From: Aerococcus tenax
GTDB taxonomy: Bacteria > Bacillota > Bacilli > Lactobacillales > Aerococcaceae
DNA: 64,000 nt
Reading direction: 5' to 3'
Assembly (NCBI RefSeq): GCF_003286645.3
Contig: NZ_CP127382.2
Coordinates: 1,612,001-1,676,000, forward strand
Shown here: piece after piece, positions 40,022 to 49,080 of the stretch
How positions within the stretch are numbered: the first letter of the stretch is position 1
Layout of the letters: every line of letters starts with the position of its first letter
Translations under genes and position numbers: made by a program
Notes under the pieces: model-generated
Told to the model about the DNA's origin: nothing
Databases searched by the model: none
Seen by the model: only the letters and a program-made list of their open reading frames with translations

Positions 40022-40784
40022 AATGGTCTCCTTCTTTCTGAGCGAGGGTTTCGACGCAGTAGCCATGGTAGTGGCAATGCGGACAAATTAGTTTCCGGGT
40101 ATAAGGGGTATGTTTAGCGAAAATCGCTGCCTTCAAGTCCGGTTGGAAGTCATAATGGCATTCCGGACAAATATAGGCCACTTGCTTGAAATAATAACGG
40201 CTAATACCGAGTCCATAAGGGATAGCCAGGATGAAATAGAGGACCAACCAGGCAAAGTTCCCCTGGGTCAGGAGTAAGAAAACCGCCAAACCTGCTAAGA
40301 GACTAATCGGCAAGGCCGTTAATAGGATAAAGAGATGTAATTGTTGAACATGTTTGCGTTTATTCATCATTTTGGCAATGCTCGATAAGCCAGTGGCAGA
40401 AAGGTCAGTAAATGAATTGAGGCTTTTTTGCAGGGCTCTAAGCCGGTCGAGCTGGACTTCTTCTTCCTGGCGCTTGGCCTCCAGGGCTTGGATCTGTTGG
40501 TCGATTAATAAATCAATCAAGTCACGGGCATTGTCCTCATCTAAGACTTGTTTAATATCGTCTAGGGAAAAGCCCAGGTCTTTCAAAAAGCAGATCGTCT
40601 TCATTTGGTTGAGGTCGCCTTGGGAATATAAACGCCGGCCCCCTTCTGAAATACTGGTGGGAAGAACCAGACCGCGTTTGTGATAATACTGGACCGTTCT
40701 CACAGTCACCCCCGCTAATTTAGCCAATTCACCACTTGTATAAGTTGCCACAGGTTCACTTCCTTTCTTCTCTTCATTAAGCAT
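40014..40784 (-). CDS. MerR-type regulator with membrane helices and a zinc ribbon
   Basis: A 256-residue protein. Residues 14-85 form a MerR helix-turn-helix (YTSGELAKLAGVTVRTVQYYHKRG, GRRLYSQGDLNQM), followed by a coiled coil (EAKRQEEEVQLDRLRAL). Two membrane helices come next (LHLFILLTALPISLLAGLAVF and WLVLYFILAIPYG), then a zinc-ribbon-like tail with CPEC and CPHC. Membrane anchoring with an added zinc site is unusual for MerR proteins and suggests sensing at the membrane. It overlaps the next gene by 8 nt and leads the ABC operon. Start at 40784 with AGGAGG 7 nt upstream. Confidence 0.82.
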   Translation of the reverse strand: MLNEEKKGSEPVATYTSGELAKLAGVTVRTVQYYHKRGLVLPTSISEGGRRLYSQGDLNQMKTICFLKDLGFSLDDIKQVLDEDNARDLIDLLIDQQIQALEAKRQEEEVQLDRLRALQKSLNSFTDLSATGLSSIAKMMNKRKHVQQLHLFILLTALPISLLAGLAVFLLLTQGNFAWLVLYFILAIPYGLGISRYYFKQVAYICPECHYDFQPDLKAAIFAKHTPYTRKLICPHCHYHGYCVETLAQKEGDHYE

Positions 40785-40807
40785 TGCTTTTCCTCCTTTC
40801 TGCCTGT

Positions 40808-40838
40808 AGATTAGCTTATGACGCAAGGTCACGAGCAA
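40808..40838 (-). promoter_or_regulatory. MerR-style promoter with a 19-nt spacer
   Basis: TTGCTC (40833-40838) and TAATCT (40808-40813) on the minus strand are 19 nt apart, the over-long spacing that MerR proteins correct. TGAC-N5-GTCA lies within the spacer. Autoregulation is inferred. Confidence 0.45.
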
Positions 40839-40984
40839 GTCTTTTCCCAATATTTTTTCAAAAAACTCCCTTTTTTAGGAAAAGACTTCAACAGGTAGTC
40901 GTTTTTCTCTCTATTCCGCTTTTATCTATTTTGTGAATACGTGCTATTTAAAATTTTGGATAAAAAAAGCTAGGGCAAAACCTA

Positions 40985-41101
40985 GAGTGTGACAAGCGCA
41001 TCAAAGAGCAAGACCGCTGGAAGAAAAAGGCGTAAAATTCTCAAAGAGAATTCTACGCCTTTTTTGAAGCGAACGCTTGCTCTGCGCTTGGAACACATTT
41101 T
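40985..41101 (+). repeat. A-type long-hairpin element (AAGCGC arms)
   Basis: It runs from GAGTGTGAC to ACACATTTT, 117 nt. AAGCGC pairs with GCGCTT, the bulge is ATCAA, AGAGCAAG pairs with CTTGCTCT and CCGCT with AGCG. The inner stem AAAAAGGCGTA and ATTCTC pairs with GAGAAT and TACGCCTTTTT around an AAA loop. It is the only element in the 40839-41185 spacer, which has no gene. Confidence 0.82.
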
Positions 41102-41185
41102 GATTAAAGTATTGGCATTTTGATTGGGAAAGAGGCCGGAACTTTTGCCCCAGCTTTGCACATACAAATTCTATATCAAATGCTC

Positions 41186-41689
41186 TTATGCAATTTTTTC
41201 GTGGAAATGAACTTGACGGTCGATCCAGTACATAAGTGGCGCTGTGATCGCTAAAACAATCAGCTCGCTGACCACTAAGGTGAAGTAGGTGTACCAGAAA
41301 GGTAATTGGAAGGCTAGATTCAGTTCAAAAGCCACAATGAAAATCATCAATGAGAAAATCACTGTCGTTGCACCTAAGCGGGCCTTGATGGAAGGAAGCT
41401 TAGGGTAGATCCAATCACAGATCAAGAAACTGATGACGGTATGGAAGGTCCCAAAGACCAGGTCATACCAACCTAAACCATTGGCAAATCCATAGAAATT
41501 GGCAATAAAGACACCTGCCACCACACCCCATTTATAGCGGCGGTCAAAGGCGTTCAAATGGTTCAGCCCTTCAGATAGGCGAAATTGAATCGGTCCATAG
41601 GCGATTTGAGGGGCGATAAAATAGATCACCACATAAATCGCCGCCACTAGGGCATTAATCACTAAGGGCCGGGTTTTGTTCTCTTGCAT
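41186..41689 (-). CDS. queT: QueT family queuosine precursor transporter
   Basis: A 167-residue membrane protein with about five helices. The start PLVINALVAAIYVVIYFIAPQIAYGPIQFRLSEGLNHL is the QueT signature. QueT acts as the substrate-binding S component of an ECF transporter for a queuosine precursor. The preQ1-I riboswitch candidate in its leader supports this role. The ECF energising subunits are not in the window. Confidence 0.93.
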   Translation of the reverse strand: MQENKTRPLVINALVAAIYVVIYFIAPQIAYGPIQFRLSEGLNHLNAFDRRYKWGVVAGVFIANFYGFANGLGWYDLVFGTFHTVISFLICDWIYPKLPSIKARLGATTVIFSLMIFIVAFELNLAFQLPFWYTYFTLVVSELIVLAITAPLMYWIDRQVHFHEKIA

Positions 41690-41696
41690 AGTATTT

Positions 41697-41737
41697 TCCT
41701 CCTAGTTTTTTTACGTTGGATGGTTTCGAACAACGCA
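41697..41737 (-). promoter_or_regulatory. preQ1-I riboswitch candidate
   Basis: On the minus strand CGTTG pairs with CAACG around a loop that contains ACC, and an A-rich tail TAAAAAAACTAGGAGG follows. This is the preQ1-I layout, in which the tail including the ribosome binding site folds back on the loop. It should shut off queT translation when preQ1 is bound. An extended -10 (TGGTACAAT, near 41744-41752) lies just upstream. Confidence 0.75.
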
Positions 41738-41755
41738 CACCCCATTGTACCACAA

Positions 41756-42976
41756 TTATTTTCCCTTAAAGAAGGCTTTACTCTCCCTAAAAAAGAACTT
41801 CTTGATGCTATAGGAAACAGCAACTACCCCTAGCCCAGCTAAAGTAAAGCTCTGCCATTGGACTAGGGGAACGATCTTGCCAAATACAACATTAGCTAAA
41901 GGTGAAAACAAAGAGCTGAAAACAAAGAGCAAAGAAAATACTCGGCCTAAAAACTCCTGGTCGCTATGCTTTTGTATAATCGTGAACACCTTGGCGTTAA
42001 TTTGAACTAGGTAAAAGCCATTAACAAAGGCACATAGGAAAATAAAGAAAATATGATGAAAAAATCCCGCCATTAACAAGACGACTGCTAGATACTTAAG
42101 ATCTTGGATAAAACTTTCTTCTGATTGACCACTCCCATAACAGGTTAATATCACCCCTCCAAGAATACCGCCCAGAGCTTCTGTACTAAGGACTAGGCTA
42201 TATATCTTGTCAGACCCCTTTAATAAGACATTGATCGCATAGGGAATAACTAAGTCATAAGAAGTCATTATAAAATTTAATAAGGAAATGAAGACCATGA
42301 CTCCTAAAATTGCTTTCATCCTGCACACATACTTCAAACCAGAGACAAAATGCGCATGAAATTGAAAGGGCTGACTAGCAGGTAAGTGATTATTTTCATG
42401 GTAAGGCACAGAAGCAATGATTAGTGCTGATAATAAAAAGGATAAGGAGTTTATCAGGATGAAGAAATTAAAATTGTTATTAATAGAGAGAATTAGCGAA
42501 CCGATAATAGGGGCTCCTATCTTAATAATACTTGATAGGGTATTTTGGATAGAATTAAAACGTTCAATATCCTCCCCTAAGACCACATGAGGGACAATGG
42601 CCTTGGCGGCTGGGGAATTGATGGCCAAAGCAAGGCTCAAGATCGCACTGGTAAGAATTAATATCAATTGATCAGCAAGATAATCTTTATATAATACAGA
42701 GCAGACTAAGCAAGCTATAAAGCTCATTAAGTCTGAAAAGATTAATAATTTTTTTCGATTCAGTTGATCAACAAGCGGGCCGACTAGAAGATTGGAAAAC
42801 AATAAAATTGAAGTGCTGATACTATTTATTTTTCCTAATAATGCCGTATTTTGAGTTTGAGAAACGAGGAACCAATTGATAGCAAATAAGTAAAGAGTAT
42901 CACCAATTAAGGAGACCCCGTAATTTGCCAGTAAAGGCAGACCCTGTCTTAAAGATAACTTTTTATTCCCTCCCAT
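41756..42976 (-). CDS. MFS exporter (drug or macrolide efflux type)
   Basis: A 406-residue transporter with about 12 membrane helices and the MFS loop (LVGPLVDQLNRKKLLIFSD) between helices 2 and 3. It resembles the MFS_3 efflux group. The start at 42976 (MGGNKK) has GAGGG 8 nt upstream. Its base composition looks more AT-rich than neighbouring genes and it is a single-gene unit with a perfect consensus promoter, which together hint at acquisition by transfer. The substrate is unknown. Confidence 0.85.
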   Translation of the reverse strand: MGGNKKLSLRQGLPLLANYGVSLIGDTLYLFAINWFLVSQTQNTALLGKINSISTSILLFSNLLVGPLVDQLNRKKLLIFSDLMSFIACLVCSVLYKDYLADQLILILTSAILSLALAINSPAAKAIVPHVVLGEDIERFNSIQNTLSSIIKIGAPIIGSLILSINNNFNFFILINSLSFLLSALIIASVPYHENNHLPASQPFQFHAHFVSGLKYVCRMKAILGVMVFISLLNFIMTSYDLVIPYAINVLLKGSDKIYSLVLSTEALGGILGGVILTCYGSGQSEESFIQDLKYLAVVLLMAGFFHHIFFIFLCAFVNGFYLVQINAKVFTIIQKHSDQEFLGRVFSLLFVFSSLFSPLANVVFGKIVPLVQWQSFTLAGLGVVAVSYSIKKFFFRESKAFFKGK

Positions 42977-43070
42977 AAGCAATTCCCTCTTTTCGCTTGT
43001 TTAAATAAACTGACCAGAGACCACTTTCCTGGACCACTAATCATCACTGAACCTGAATTTTTGATTACTT

Positions 43071-43115
43071 TTAAATTAATTTAATGATTATATACAGAGT
43101 CTTCCTCCTTGTCAA
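43071..43115 (-). promoter_or_regulatory. Consensus promoter of the MFS gene with a downstream palindrome
   Basis: TTGACA (43110-43115), 17-nt spacer, TATAAT (43087-43092) on the minus strand, a perfect match to consensus. The palindrome TTAAATTAATTTAA lies at 43071-43084 near the start of transcription and could be an operator. The rest of the 42977-43277 spacer holds a leader of about 100 nt and a terminator. Confidence 0.8.
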
Positions 43116-43129
43116 TTGCAATAAGAAAA

Positions 43130-43180
43130 CAGGAAAAACCCCTAGAGTCGTTTGACCTTACAAGTCCTACTCTAGGGGCT
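43130..43180 (-). terminator. Terminator after the DUF2179 gene
   Basis: CCCCTAGAGT pairs with ACTCTAGGGG and a T-rich tract follows on the minus strand. Confidence 0.8.
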
Positions 43181-43277
43181 CCCCAAAATATAACAGAAAG
43201 CATTCTGTCTCGCTATTTAATTTTATAATTCCAGCTAAGACCTAGTCAAAAATCTCTAGCCTAGCTTCTTCATTTTC

Positions 43278-43871
43278 TTAGTCCTCCTCGCCCTTGCTCT
43301 CATCCTCCTGCTTTTCGGCCCTTTTTTTCATCGGATTTCTAGGATGGGGAAGACTAGGGCGCAAACGCTTGGTCCAAAATCCACCGTGGATATACTTGGC
43401 ATCATAAGAAATATAAAAGACCTTGGGATCAATGGCTTCAATGGTCCGGCAAACTTGCTGTTCCCGTGACCGTGGGGTTAAGACTGTCATGATTAAGCGG
43501 TCACCATCCCGGCCGTACCCAGTCTGCACCGTCACCCCATAACCTTGTTGGCGCAAGCTTTGGGCCAAATGATTATCGGTTGATTGGGTAAAAATCTGAA
43601 TCACCGCATGTCCCAAGGCAATCTTATCCTCTAAGAGGATGCCCAGGTAAATCCCAATCCCATAACCTAGGGCATAAACTACCAGGTAGATCGGGGTATC
43701 CAGGTATTTCATCACCACAGAAAGCCCGATGGTATAGATAGTCACCTCAATCATGGCGATAAAAGGAGCAATGGACCGATAACCCCGCATGGCCAAGAGG
43801 GTACGGATAGTATTAAGCATAATATAAATTAAGTTAATACCAAAAATAAAAAGTAAAATGTAAAAGTTCAT
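43278..43871 (-). CDS. DUF2179 family membrane protein (UPF0316)
   Basis: A 197-residue protein with three N-terminal membrane helices (NFYILLFIFGINLIYIMLNTI, FIAMIEVTIYTIGLSVVM, YLVVYALGYGIGIYLGILLE) and a soluble DUF2179 domain (GYGVTVQTGYGRDGDRLIMTVLTPR). The C-terminus is charged. The ATG at 43871 follows GGAGG closely. Function is unknown. Confidence 0.85.
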   Translation of the reverse strand: MNFYILLFIFGINLIYIMLNTIRTLLAMRGYRSIAPFIAMIEVTIYTIGLSVVMKYLDTPIYLVVYALGYGIGIYLGILLEDKIALGHAVIQIFTQSTDNHLAQSLRQQGYGVTVQTGYGRDGDRLIMTVLTPRSREQQVCRTIEAIDPKVFYISYDAKYIHGGFWTKRLRPSLPHPRNPMKKRAEKQEDESKGEED

Positions 43872-43964
43872 AGCCTTCCTCCTTCCTAGTAAAATTAGCA
43901 CAGATCAGATTGTAATTAAAGAAATAATAAATAAAAAAGCAAAATTAATAAACAAAGAAAAACT

Positions 43965-44000
43965 ACAGCCAGTCGGCAAAATGCTGCCGGAGACTGTAGT
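43965..44000 (-). terminator. Terminator after acpS
   Basis: ACTACAG pairs with CTGTAGT, with further pairing inside (GCCGAC/TCCGGC region), and TTTTTC follows on the minus strand. Confidence 0.8.
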
Positions 44001-44011
44001 TCTAGCATTCT

Positions 44012-44368
44012 TTATTCTTCTAAGACCACAAAGGCTTGGGCATAGTCATCGGTATGGGTGATCGAAAGAAAAATCTTGCCCGAATAGGCGGCCGTGTTCA
44101 GGCAGGGGCGGCCCTTTTGGTCATTTAATATTTCCAGGTCCTGGAAGGATAGGGATAGACCAATGCCGGTCCCCAAAGCCTTAGCAAAGGCCTCTTTAGC
44201 TGCCCAGCGTCCTGAAAGAAATTCCATCTGACGCTTCCAGCTGCTATTGGCCTCCATGGCCTCTCGTTCACTTACTGTTAATACCCGATTGGCAAAATCG
44301 GGGCGCTGTTTTTGCGCTTTTTCAATCCGTTTGATGTCAACTAAGTCGGTACCAATTCCTTTGATCAT
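44012..44368 (-). CDS. acpS: Holo-[acyl-carrier-protein] synthase
   Basis: Transfers 4'-phosphopantetheine to acyl carrier protein for fatty acid synthesis. The 118-residue protein has GIGTDLVDIKRIE at the N-terminus and FLSGRWAAKEAFAKALGTGI (near 50-70), containing the magnesium-binding Asp and Glu, and ends SITHTDDYAQAFVVLEE. It follows cshA by 13 nt in one operon. Confidence 0.95.
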   Translation of the reverse strand: MIKGIGTDLVDIKRIEKAQKQRPDFANRVLTVSEREAMEANSSWKRQMEFLSGRWAAKEAFAKALGTGIGLSLSFQDLEILNDQKGRPCLNTAAYSGKIFLSITHTDDYAQAFVVLEE

Positions 44369-44381
44369 GGTCCGCTATCCT

Positions 44382-45908
44382 TTAACGAATGGTAAATGAT
44401 TGCTTATTGGATTGGTTTTTAGCCGGCTTGTTGCCTTTCTTAGCCTGGCTGCGTTTTTTGTTGCCGGTGTGCTTAGACTTGCCTTGGCCCTTATTATTTT
44501 TAGGTCTTGGCTTAGAGTGGTGATTTCTCCCCTTATGCTGGCCTCGGTTCTTAGAGTGGGACTTGCCCCTGTTTTTGTCAGAACGTTTCCGCCCTAAAGG
44601 CCGCTCAGGCGTGATGGACACCTTGACATCATTTTTATCCTTCATTTGTGAGCGAACCACGGCCAGGGCTAATTGTTCAGCAGTATAGTTTTCGCTGAGG
44701 TAGTTCACCACTTCTTCATATTGGTCATCACGGTCTTCTTCTAAGAGTTCCTCCACCGCAGCCAGGGATTGCTTGATTTGACCCGTGAAGGCTTCTTCTT
44801 CCGTTGGTGGACGGAGGGGAGACATTTTTTTATGGGTTAGGTTTTCAATAGTACGCAAGTAACCCATTTCATGGTTTGAGACAAAGGTAATGGACATACC
44901 GCCCTTACCTGCCCGTCCCGTCCGGCCGATCCGGTGGACATAGCTCTCAGGGTCTTGAGGAATATCGTAGTTATAAACATGAGTCACATTACTAATATCT
45001 AAGCCACGAGCCGCCACATCAGTAGCCACTAAGATTTCCAAACGACCGTCTTTAAAGTCCTTCATAATGCTAGACCGTTTTTCCTGGGATAAGTCCCCAT
45101 GGATCCCTTCAGCCTGGTAGCCCCGTTCAATCAGTCCGCGACTGACTTCATCGACCCGGCGTTTGGTCCGGGCAAAGACAATAGCCAGTTTGGCATGGCT
45201 GACATCAATAAAGCGGGTTAACAGATCAAATTTTTCCCGGTCATGGCACTTGGTAAAGTACTGGTCGATGGTATCGGCGGTCATTTCCTTGGCTTCAATT
45301 TTGACCGTTACCGGGTCTTGCATGAAGTGTTCACCAATGCGTTGGATTTCCTTGGGCATGGTAGCCGAGAAAAGCAAGGTTTGCCGGTTAGACGGAGTAG
45401 CACGAATAATGGTTTCAATGTCTTCGATAAAGCCCATATTCAACATTTCATCGGCTTCATCTAGTACCAAGGTTTCGATAAAGTTTAAGTTTAAGACCTT
45501 GCGTTTCATTAAATCGATTAACCGGCCTGGCGTTCCCACTACCACAGGGGCGCCTTTTTTAATTTGGTGGATTTGCCGGCGGATATTGGCCCCACCGTAT
45601 ACATTAACGGTGCGGACACCCTTTTCCTTACCCAGGCGGTAAAGCTCTTGTCCATTTTGGATGGCTAATTCCCGAGTTGGCGCGATCACCAAGGCTTGGA
45701 TATGGTCGGTATGGTGGTCAATTTTATCTAAGAGGGGTAGGCCAAAAGCAGCGGTTTTTCCGGTACCGGTTTGGGCTTGGCCTAAAACATCCCGTCCTTC
45801 TAACGCGTAGGGAATGGTTTGTGCTTGGATGGGGGTGGCTTCTTCAAAGCCCATATTCTTGACCGCTTGGAGCAGTCTAGGATCTAAATTAAGTTCTTCA
45901 AATTTCAT
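44382..45908 (-). CDS. cshA: DEAD-box RNA helicase CshA
   Basis: A 508-residue helicase with Q motif ([12 protein letters not shown]), motif [21 protein letters not shown], and the C-terminal [13 protein letters not shown] and [11 protein letters not shown] long basic tail ([20 protein letters not shown]) follows. CshA belongs to the RNA degradosome and helps ribosome assembly in the cold. The leader contains a terminator-like hairpin just before the ribosome binding site. Confidence 0.93.
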   Translation of the reverse strand: MKFEELNLDPRLLQAVKNMGFEEATPIQAQTIPYALEGRDVLGQAQTGTGKTAAFGLPLLDKIDHHTDHIQALVIAPTRELAIQNGQELYRLGKEKGVRTVNVYGGANIRRQIHQIKKGAPVVVGTPGRLIDLMKRKVLNLNFIETLVLDEADEMLNMGFIEDIETIIRATPSNRQTLLFSATMPKEIQRIGEHFMQDPVTVKIEAKEMTADTIDQYFTKCHDREKFDLLTRFIDVSHAKLAIVFARTKRRVDEVSRGLIERGYQAEGIHGDLSQEKRSSIMKDFKDGRLEILVATDVAARGLDISNVTHVYNYDIPQDPESYVHRIGRTGRAGKGGMSITFVSNHEMGYLRTIENLTHKKMSPLRPPTEEEAFTGQIKQSLAAVEELLEEDRDDQYEEVVNYLSENYTAEQLALAVVRSQMKDKNDVKVSITPERPLGRKRSDKNRGKSHSKNRGQHKGRNHHSKPRPKNNKGQGKSKHTGNKKRSQAKKGNKPAKNQSNKQSFTIR

Positions 45909-45934
45909 TAACGAAGAGATTCCTCCTTATTATT

Positions 45935-45964
45935 AAAAAAGAGTCGCCTGCATAAGGCGAGCTC
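45935..45964 (-). terminator. Terminator hairpin in the cshA leader
   Basis: GAGCTCGCC pairs with GGCGACTC (one bulge), followed by six T on the minus strand. It lies between a promoter at about 45993 and the cshA binding site, so it may be an attenuator, besides ending murF transcripts. Confidence 0.75.
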
Positions 45965-45992
45965 TTATGTTCTTGGTGTATTCACTTGTTCT

Positions 45993-46001
45993 AGTATAGC
46001 A
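45993..46001 (-). promoter_or_regulatory. Extended -10 promoter of cshA
   Basis: TGCTATACT on the minus strand about 85 nt upstream of cshA, before the leader hairpin. The -35 is weak. Confidence 0.45.
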
Positions 46002-46038
46002 CGGATTGCATAAAATTGCTGGTTAAAGCTTTTTATCC

Positions 46039-47442
46039 TTAAGCTTTTAAGGCAGCAACGACTTCGGCCAGTCCCATACCGTGGCTAGCTTTGACGAGAA
46101 TTTGGTCTTGTGAATGGACTTGGTCTAATAAGTCCTTAATTAAAGTGGCCTTATCTTCAGGATAGTAATGAATTTTGTCTTCGGGATAGCCCTTATCCTT
46201 TAGGGCTGTAGCCAAGGCTTGCATCTCCTGACCATAGAGATATACCCCGTCAATATGCGGGCTATCAATCTCCTCAGCAATGCTAGCATGCATGCTGGCG
46301 CTGTACTTACCTAATTCTAACATATCCCCTAAGACCAATACCTTATGGCTGGTGACAGCGGGACGTTCTAATTGTGAGAAATTACGGATAACTGCCCGCA
46401 TAGCACTGGGGTTGGCGTTATAGGTATCGTTGAGAATTTGGATGTCATCCTTACCCAGCAACCACTCACTACGGTTGGCCGTTAGCTTAAATTGACTCAG
46501 GGGCGTTTTAATTTGTTCCACCGCTAAGCCTTGGCTATAGGCGACCGCACAGGCCATCAGAGCATTCTTCACATTATAGTCGCCACTCACAGGAATGGAT
46601 AATTCCACATTGGGGGACAAGTTGGTATAAAAATGGGTGTGCTCGCGCTCATTGACAATATTTTCGGCATAGACATCCTCAGAGTCATCCAGTCCTACCC
46701 GGATCTTTTTGATTTCCGGCATGTCGACCACCGCTTGGTCAATCAAGGGCTCGTCGCCTGGGTAAATGAAGGTGCCGTCTTCCTTTAAGCCTTCTAGGAT
46801 CTCTAGCTTGGCCTTGGCAATATTTTCCCGCGAGCCGAGAAATTCAATATGGCTCTCCCCGATCATAGTAATCACCGCAACATCCATGGGACAGAGTTGG
46901 GCGAGGAAGCGAATTTCACCAGGTCCTGACATCCCCATTTCGACTACCAGGACTTCAGTATCTTCCGGCATGGAGAGGATAGTAAAGGGAACCCCCAGTT
47001 GGTTATTATAATTGCCCTGGGTCTTATAAACATTAAAGGTGGTTGATAAGGTAGCCGCGGTCATATCTTTAGTAGTGGTCTTGCCAGCGGAACCGGTAAC
47101 GGCAATCACCTTAGGCCCAATGAGACCTAGATAATATTTGGCCAGATCAACAAAGGCGGTGAAGGTATCTTCCACCTGGATAACCGGGATCTGGCTAGGA
47201 GCATCGGCGGGATCATTGGCCCACAAGGTGGCTTGAGCCCCATGGTCGATGGCATCTTGAATAAAATCGTGGCCATCCCGGGCAGCTTTTAGGGGGATAA
47301 ACAAGCCCCCTGGCTTGATTTCCTTAGAATTAAAGGCTACCGACGTAATCAAGTTATGGGCAGCTGTGGAATCATAGTCCAGGGCCCCCACGGCTTTGAC
47401 AATCTCATTGATGGCTAATGCTTTCATCTGATCACTGCTCAT
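46039..47442 (-). CDS. murF: UDP-N-acetylmuramoyl-tripeptide--D-alanyl-D-alanine ligase
   Basis: Adds the D-Ala-D-Ala dipeptide to the peptidoglycan precursor. The 467-residue Mur ligase has the P-loop VTGSAGKTTTKDM (near 117), VVEMGMSGPGEI, and the C-terminal domain starting after DTYNANPSAM. It overlaps the 3' end of ddl by 11 nt, so synthesis of the dipeptide and its ligation are coupled. Confidence 0.96.
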   Translation of the reverse strand: MSSDQMKALAINEIVKAVGALDYDSTAAHNLITSVAFNSKEIKPGGLFIPLKAARDGHDFIQDAIDHGAQATLWANDPADAPSQIPVIQVEDTFTAFVDLAKYYLGLIGPKVIAVTGSAGKTTTKDMTAATLSTTFNVYKTQGNYNNQLGVPFTILSMPEDTEVLVVEMGMSGPGEIRFLAQLCPMDVAVITMIGESHIEFLGSRENIAKAKLEILEGLKEDGTFIYPGDEPLIDQAVVDMPEIKKIRVGLDDSEDVYAENIVNEREHTHFYTNLSPNVELSIPVSGDYNVKNALMACAVAYSQGLAVEQIKTPLSQFKLTANRSEWLLGKDDIQILNDTYNANPSAMRAVIRNFSQLERPAVTSHKVLVLGDMLELGKYSASMHASIAEEIDSPHIDGVYLYGQEMQALATALKDKGYPEDKIHYYPEDKATLIKDLLDQVHSQDQILVKASHGMGLAEVVAALKA

Positions 47443-48502
47443 TTTTCAATCCTTTATAAGTTTCAAAACGTTCTAAGCCTAATTGGATTAATCTTTCCAG
47501 CAATTGGTCATAAGGAATACCAGTCGCTTCCCATAAGGATGGATACATGGACCATTGGGTAAAGCCAGGCATGGTGTTGACTTCATTGATGTAGATATCC
47601 ATATTATGGGTGACAAAGAAGTCCACCCGGGTTAAGCCACTAGAATCGATAGCAGCATAGGCCTTAGCGGCATAAGCGCGGATCTTATCCATAATCTCAC
47701 CAGGTAGGTCGGCAGGAATGGCTAATTCTACGGTATTATTGATGTATTTTTCTTCGTAGTTATAGAAACTCTTAGACTTGACCACTTCACCGGCTACTGA
47801 GGTTTCAATGGCATCATTACCGAGCACGGCTACTTCTACCTCACGGGCTTCTACCCCTTGTTCCACAATTACCCGGCGGTCATAATTAAAGGCCAGCTCG
47901 ATGGCTTGGATTAATTCCTCCCGGTCGTTGGCACAGGAAATCCCCACACTAGACCCTAGGTTAGCGGGTTTAACAAAGATGGGATAAACCAATTCCCCTT
48001 CAATTCGAGTGAGGCTTTTGGCCCGTTCTTGGTCCCATTCATAATGGGTGAGCGAGGTAAAAGGTACTTGGGGAATTTGCGCTTGTTGGAAGAGTTGTTT
48101 GGAAATAATTTTATCCATGCCCGCTGCACTAGCTAGAACACCCGCGCCCACATAAGGCACATTCAAGCTTTCAAATAAACCTTGAATCTTACCATCTTCT
48201 CCGTGGGGACCATGTAAGGCTGGGAAGGCAATAACTTCTTCCCCATTAAAGACCTGACAAGGACTAACTAAGTCGCCGTGTTCAGGGTCATTAGCGTCCA
48301 ATTCAGGATTAAAACGGAGCGGAAGGTCCGCTTCTGGAGCTCGGTCAATCGCCGTCCCCTTAATCCATTGGTTGGCCTGAGTAATATAGACAGGCAACAA
48401 AGTATGCTTTTGATAATTAATATGCTTGATAATTGATTGCGCCGTCATAATAGAAATATCATGCTCAGCACTTTGTCCTCCGTATAGTAAGACAATCTTC
48501 AT
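47432..48502 (-). CDS. ddl: D-alanine--D-alanine ligase
   Basis: Makes the D-Ala-D-Ala dipeptide used by MurF. The 356-residue ATP-grasp enzyme has LYGGQSAEHDISIMTA, PALHGPHGEDGKIQG, EAREVEVAVLG and the metal-binding EVNTMPGFT near the C-terminus. It directly follows the uncharacterised 48505-49080 gene (2-nt gap) and overlaps murF. Confidence 0.96.
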   Translation of the reverse strand: MKIVLLYGGQSAEHDISIMTAQSIIKHINYQKHTLLPVYITQANQWIKGTAIDRAPEADLPLRFNPELDANDPEHGDLVSPCQVFNGEEVIAFPALHGPHGEDGKIQGLFESLNVPYVGAGVLASAAGMDKIISKQLFQQAQIPQVPFTSLTHYEWDQERAKSLTRIEGELVYPIFVKPANLGSSVGISCANDREELIQAIELAFNYDRRVIVEQGVEAREVEVAVLGNDAIETSVAGEVVKSKSFYNYEEKYINNTVELAIPADLPGEIMDKIRAYAAKAYAAIDSSGLTRVDFFVTHNMDIYINEVNTMPGFTQWSMYPSLWEATGIPYDQLLERLIQLGLERFETYKGLKNEQ

Positions 48503-48504
48503 AA

Positions 48505-49080
48505 TTAGCCTCCAAATATTTCGTTCGAAAGTTCTTTAATCGACCAACCCTTCGCTGAATCATAGGTCAGCTTGGCTAATAACTTCGCCTCTGATAGTCG
48601 ATTGATGGTTTCATCCACTTGGTCCTCTGCCAAATAAATCGGAATAACTAGGTCACTTTGCCGGGCCCAATCCACCTGGGAAAAATCAAAAATCGCCCCT
48701 TCGTAAAGCAAGGGTCGTAATTCTTCTATGGTTTCCAGTGAGGGGAGAGGGATTTCCTTAGTGCTTAAAGAACTGCTTAAGAAAAACAATGGCCGCTTGC
48801 CTACCCCGCTATCTTCCACACAAGCCTTAATTCTAAGTGCCAATTGGTAGAAAAACTCATTGATATAGCGATAATAAACCTTTACCAGATGATTTTCCAT
48901 GGGTAGGCAGACATAATTATTCTGTAATTTATAAAAGAAGGGTGAATGCCAGTGCCGGTTGGCATGACTCAGATAGAGCATTTCGGCGATTTCACCGGGA
49001 TCTAACTGATGCAGTAACTCCTGAGAATCATAGTCAATCCATTTGACATGGGGATTAGCCACGCTTTCCTGTTCAATCAA
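48505..49080 (-). CDS. Uncharacterised protein upstream of ddl
   Basis: A 191-residue soluble protein with no domain I recognise. Notable stretches are WIDYDSQELLHQLDPGEIAEMLYLSHANRHWHSPFFYKLQNNYVCLPM and a C-terminal ILAEDQVDETINRLSEAKLL-type region. Its ATG overlaps the stop of the 49077-49283 ORF as ATGA. The two ORFs may be parts of one ancestral protein, since the upstream one ends abruptly and this one begins without a usual N-terminal core strand. It reads into ddl with a 2-nt gap. Confidence 0.7.
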   Translation of the reverse strand: MIEQESVANPHVKWIDYDSQELLHQLDPGEIAEMLYLSHANRHWHSPFFYKLQNNYVCLPMENHLVKVYYRYINEFFYQLALRIKACVEDSGVGKRPLFFLSSSLSTKEIPLPSLETIEELRPLLYEGAIFDFSQVDWARQSDLVIPIYLAEDQVDETINRLSEAKLLAKLTYDSAKGWSIKELSNEIFGG

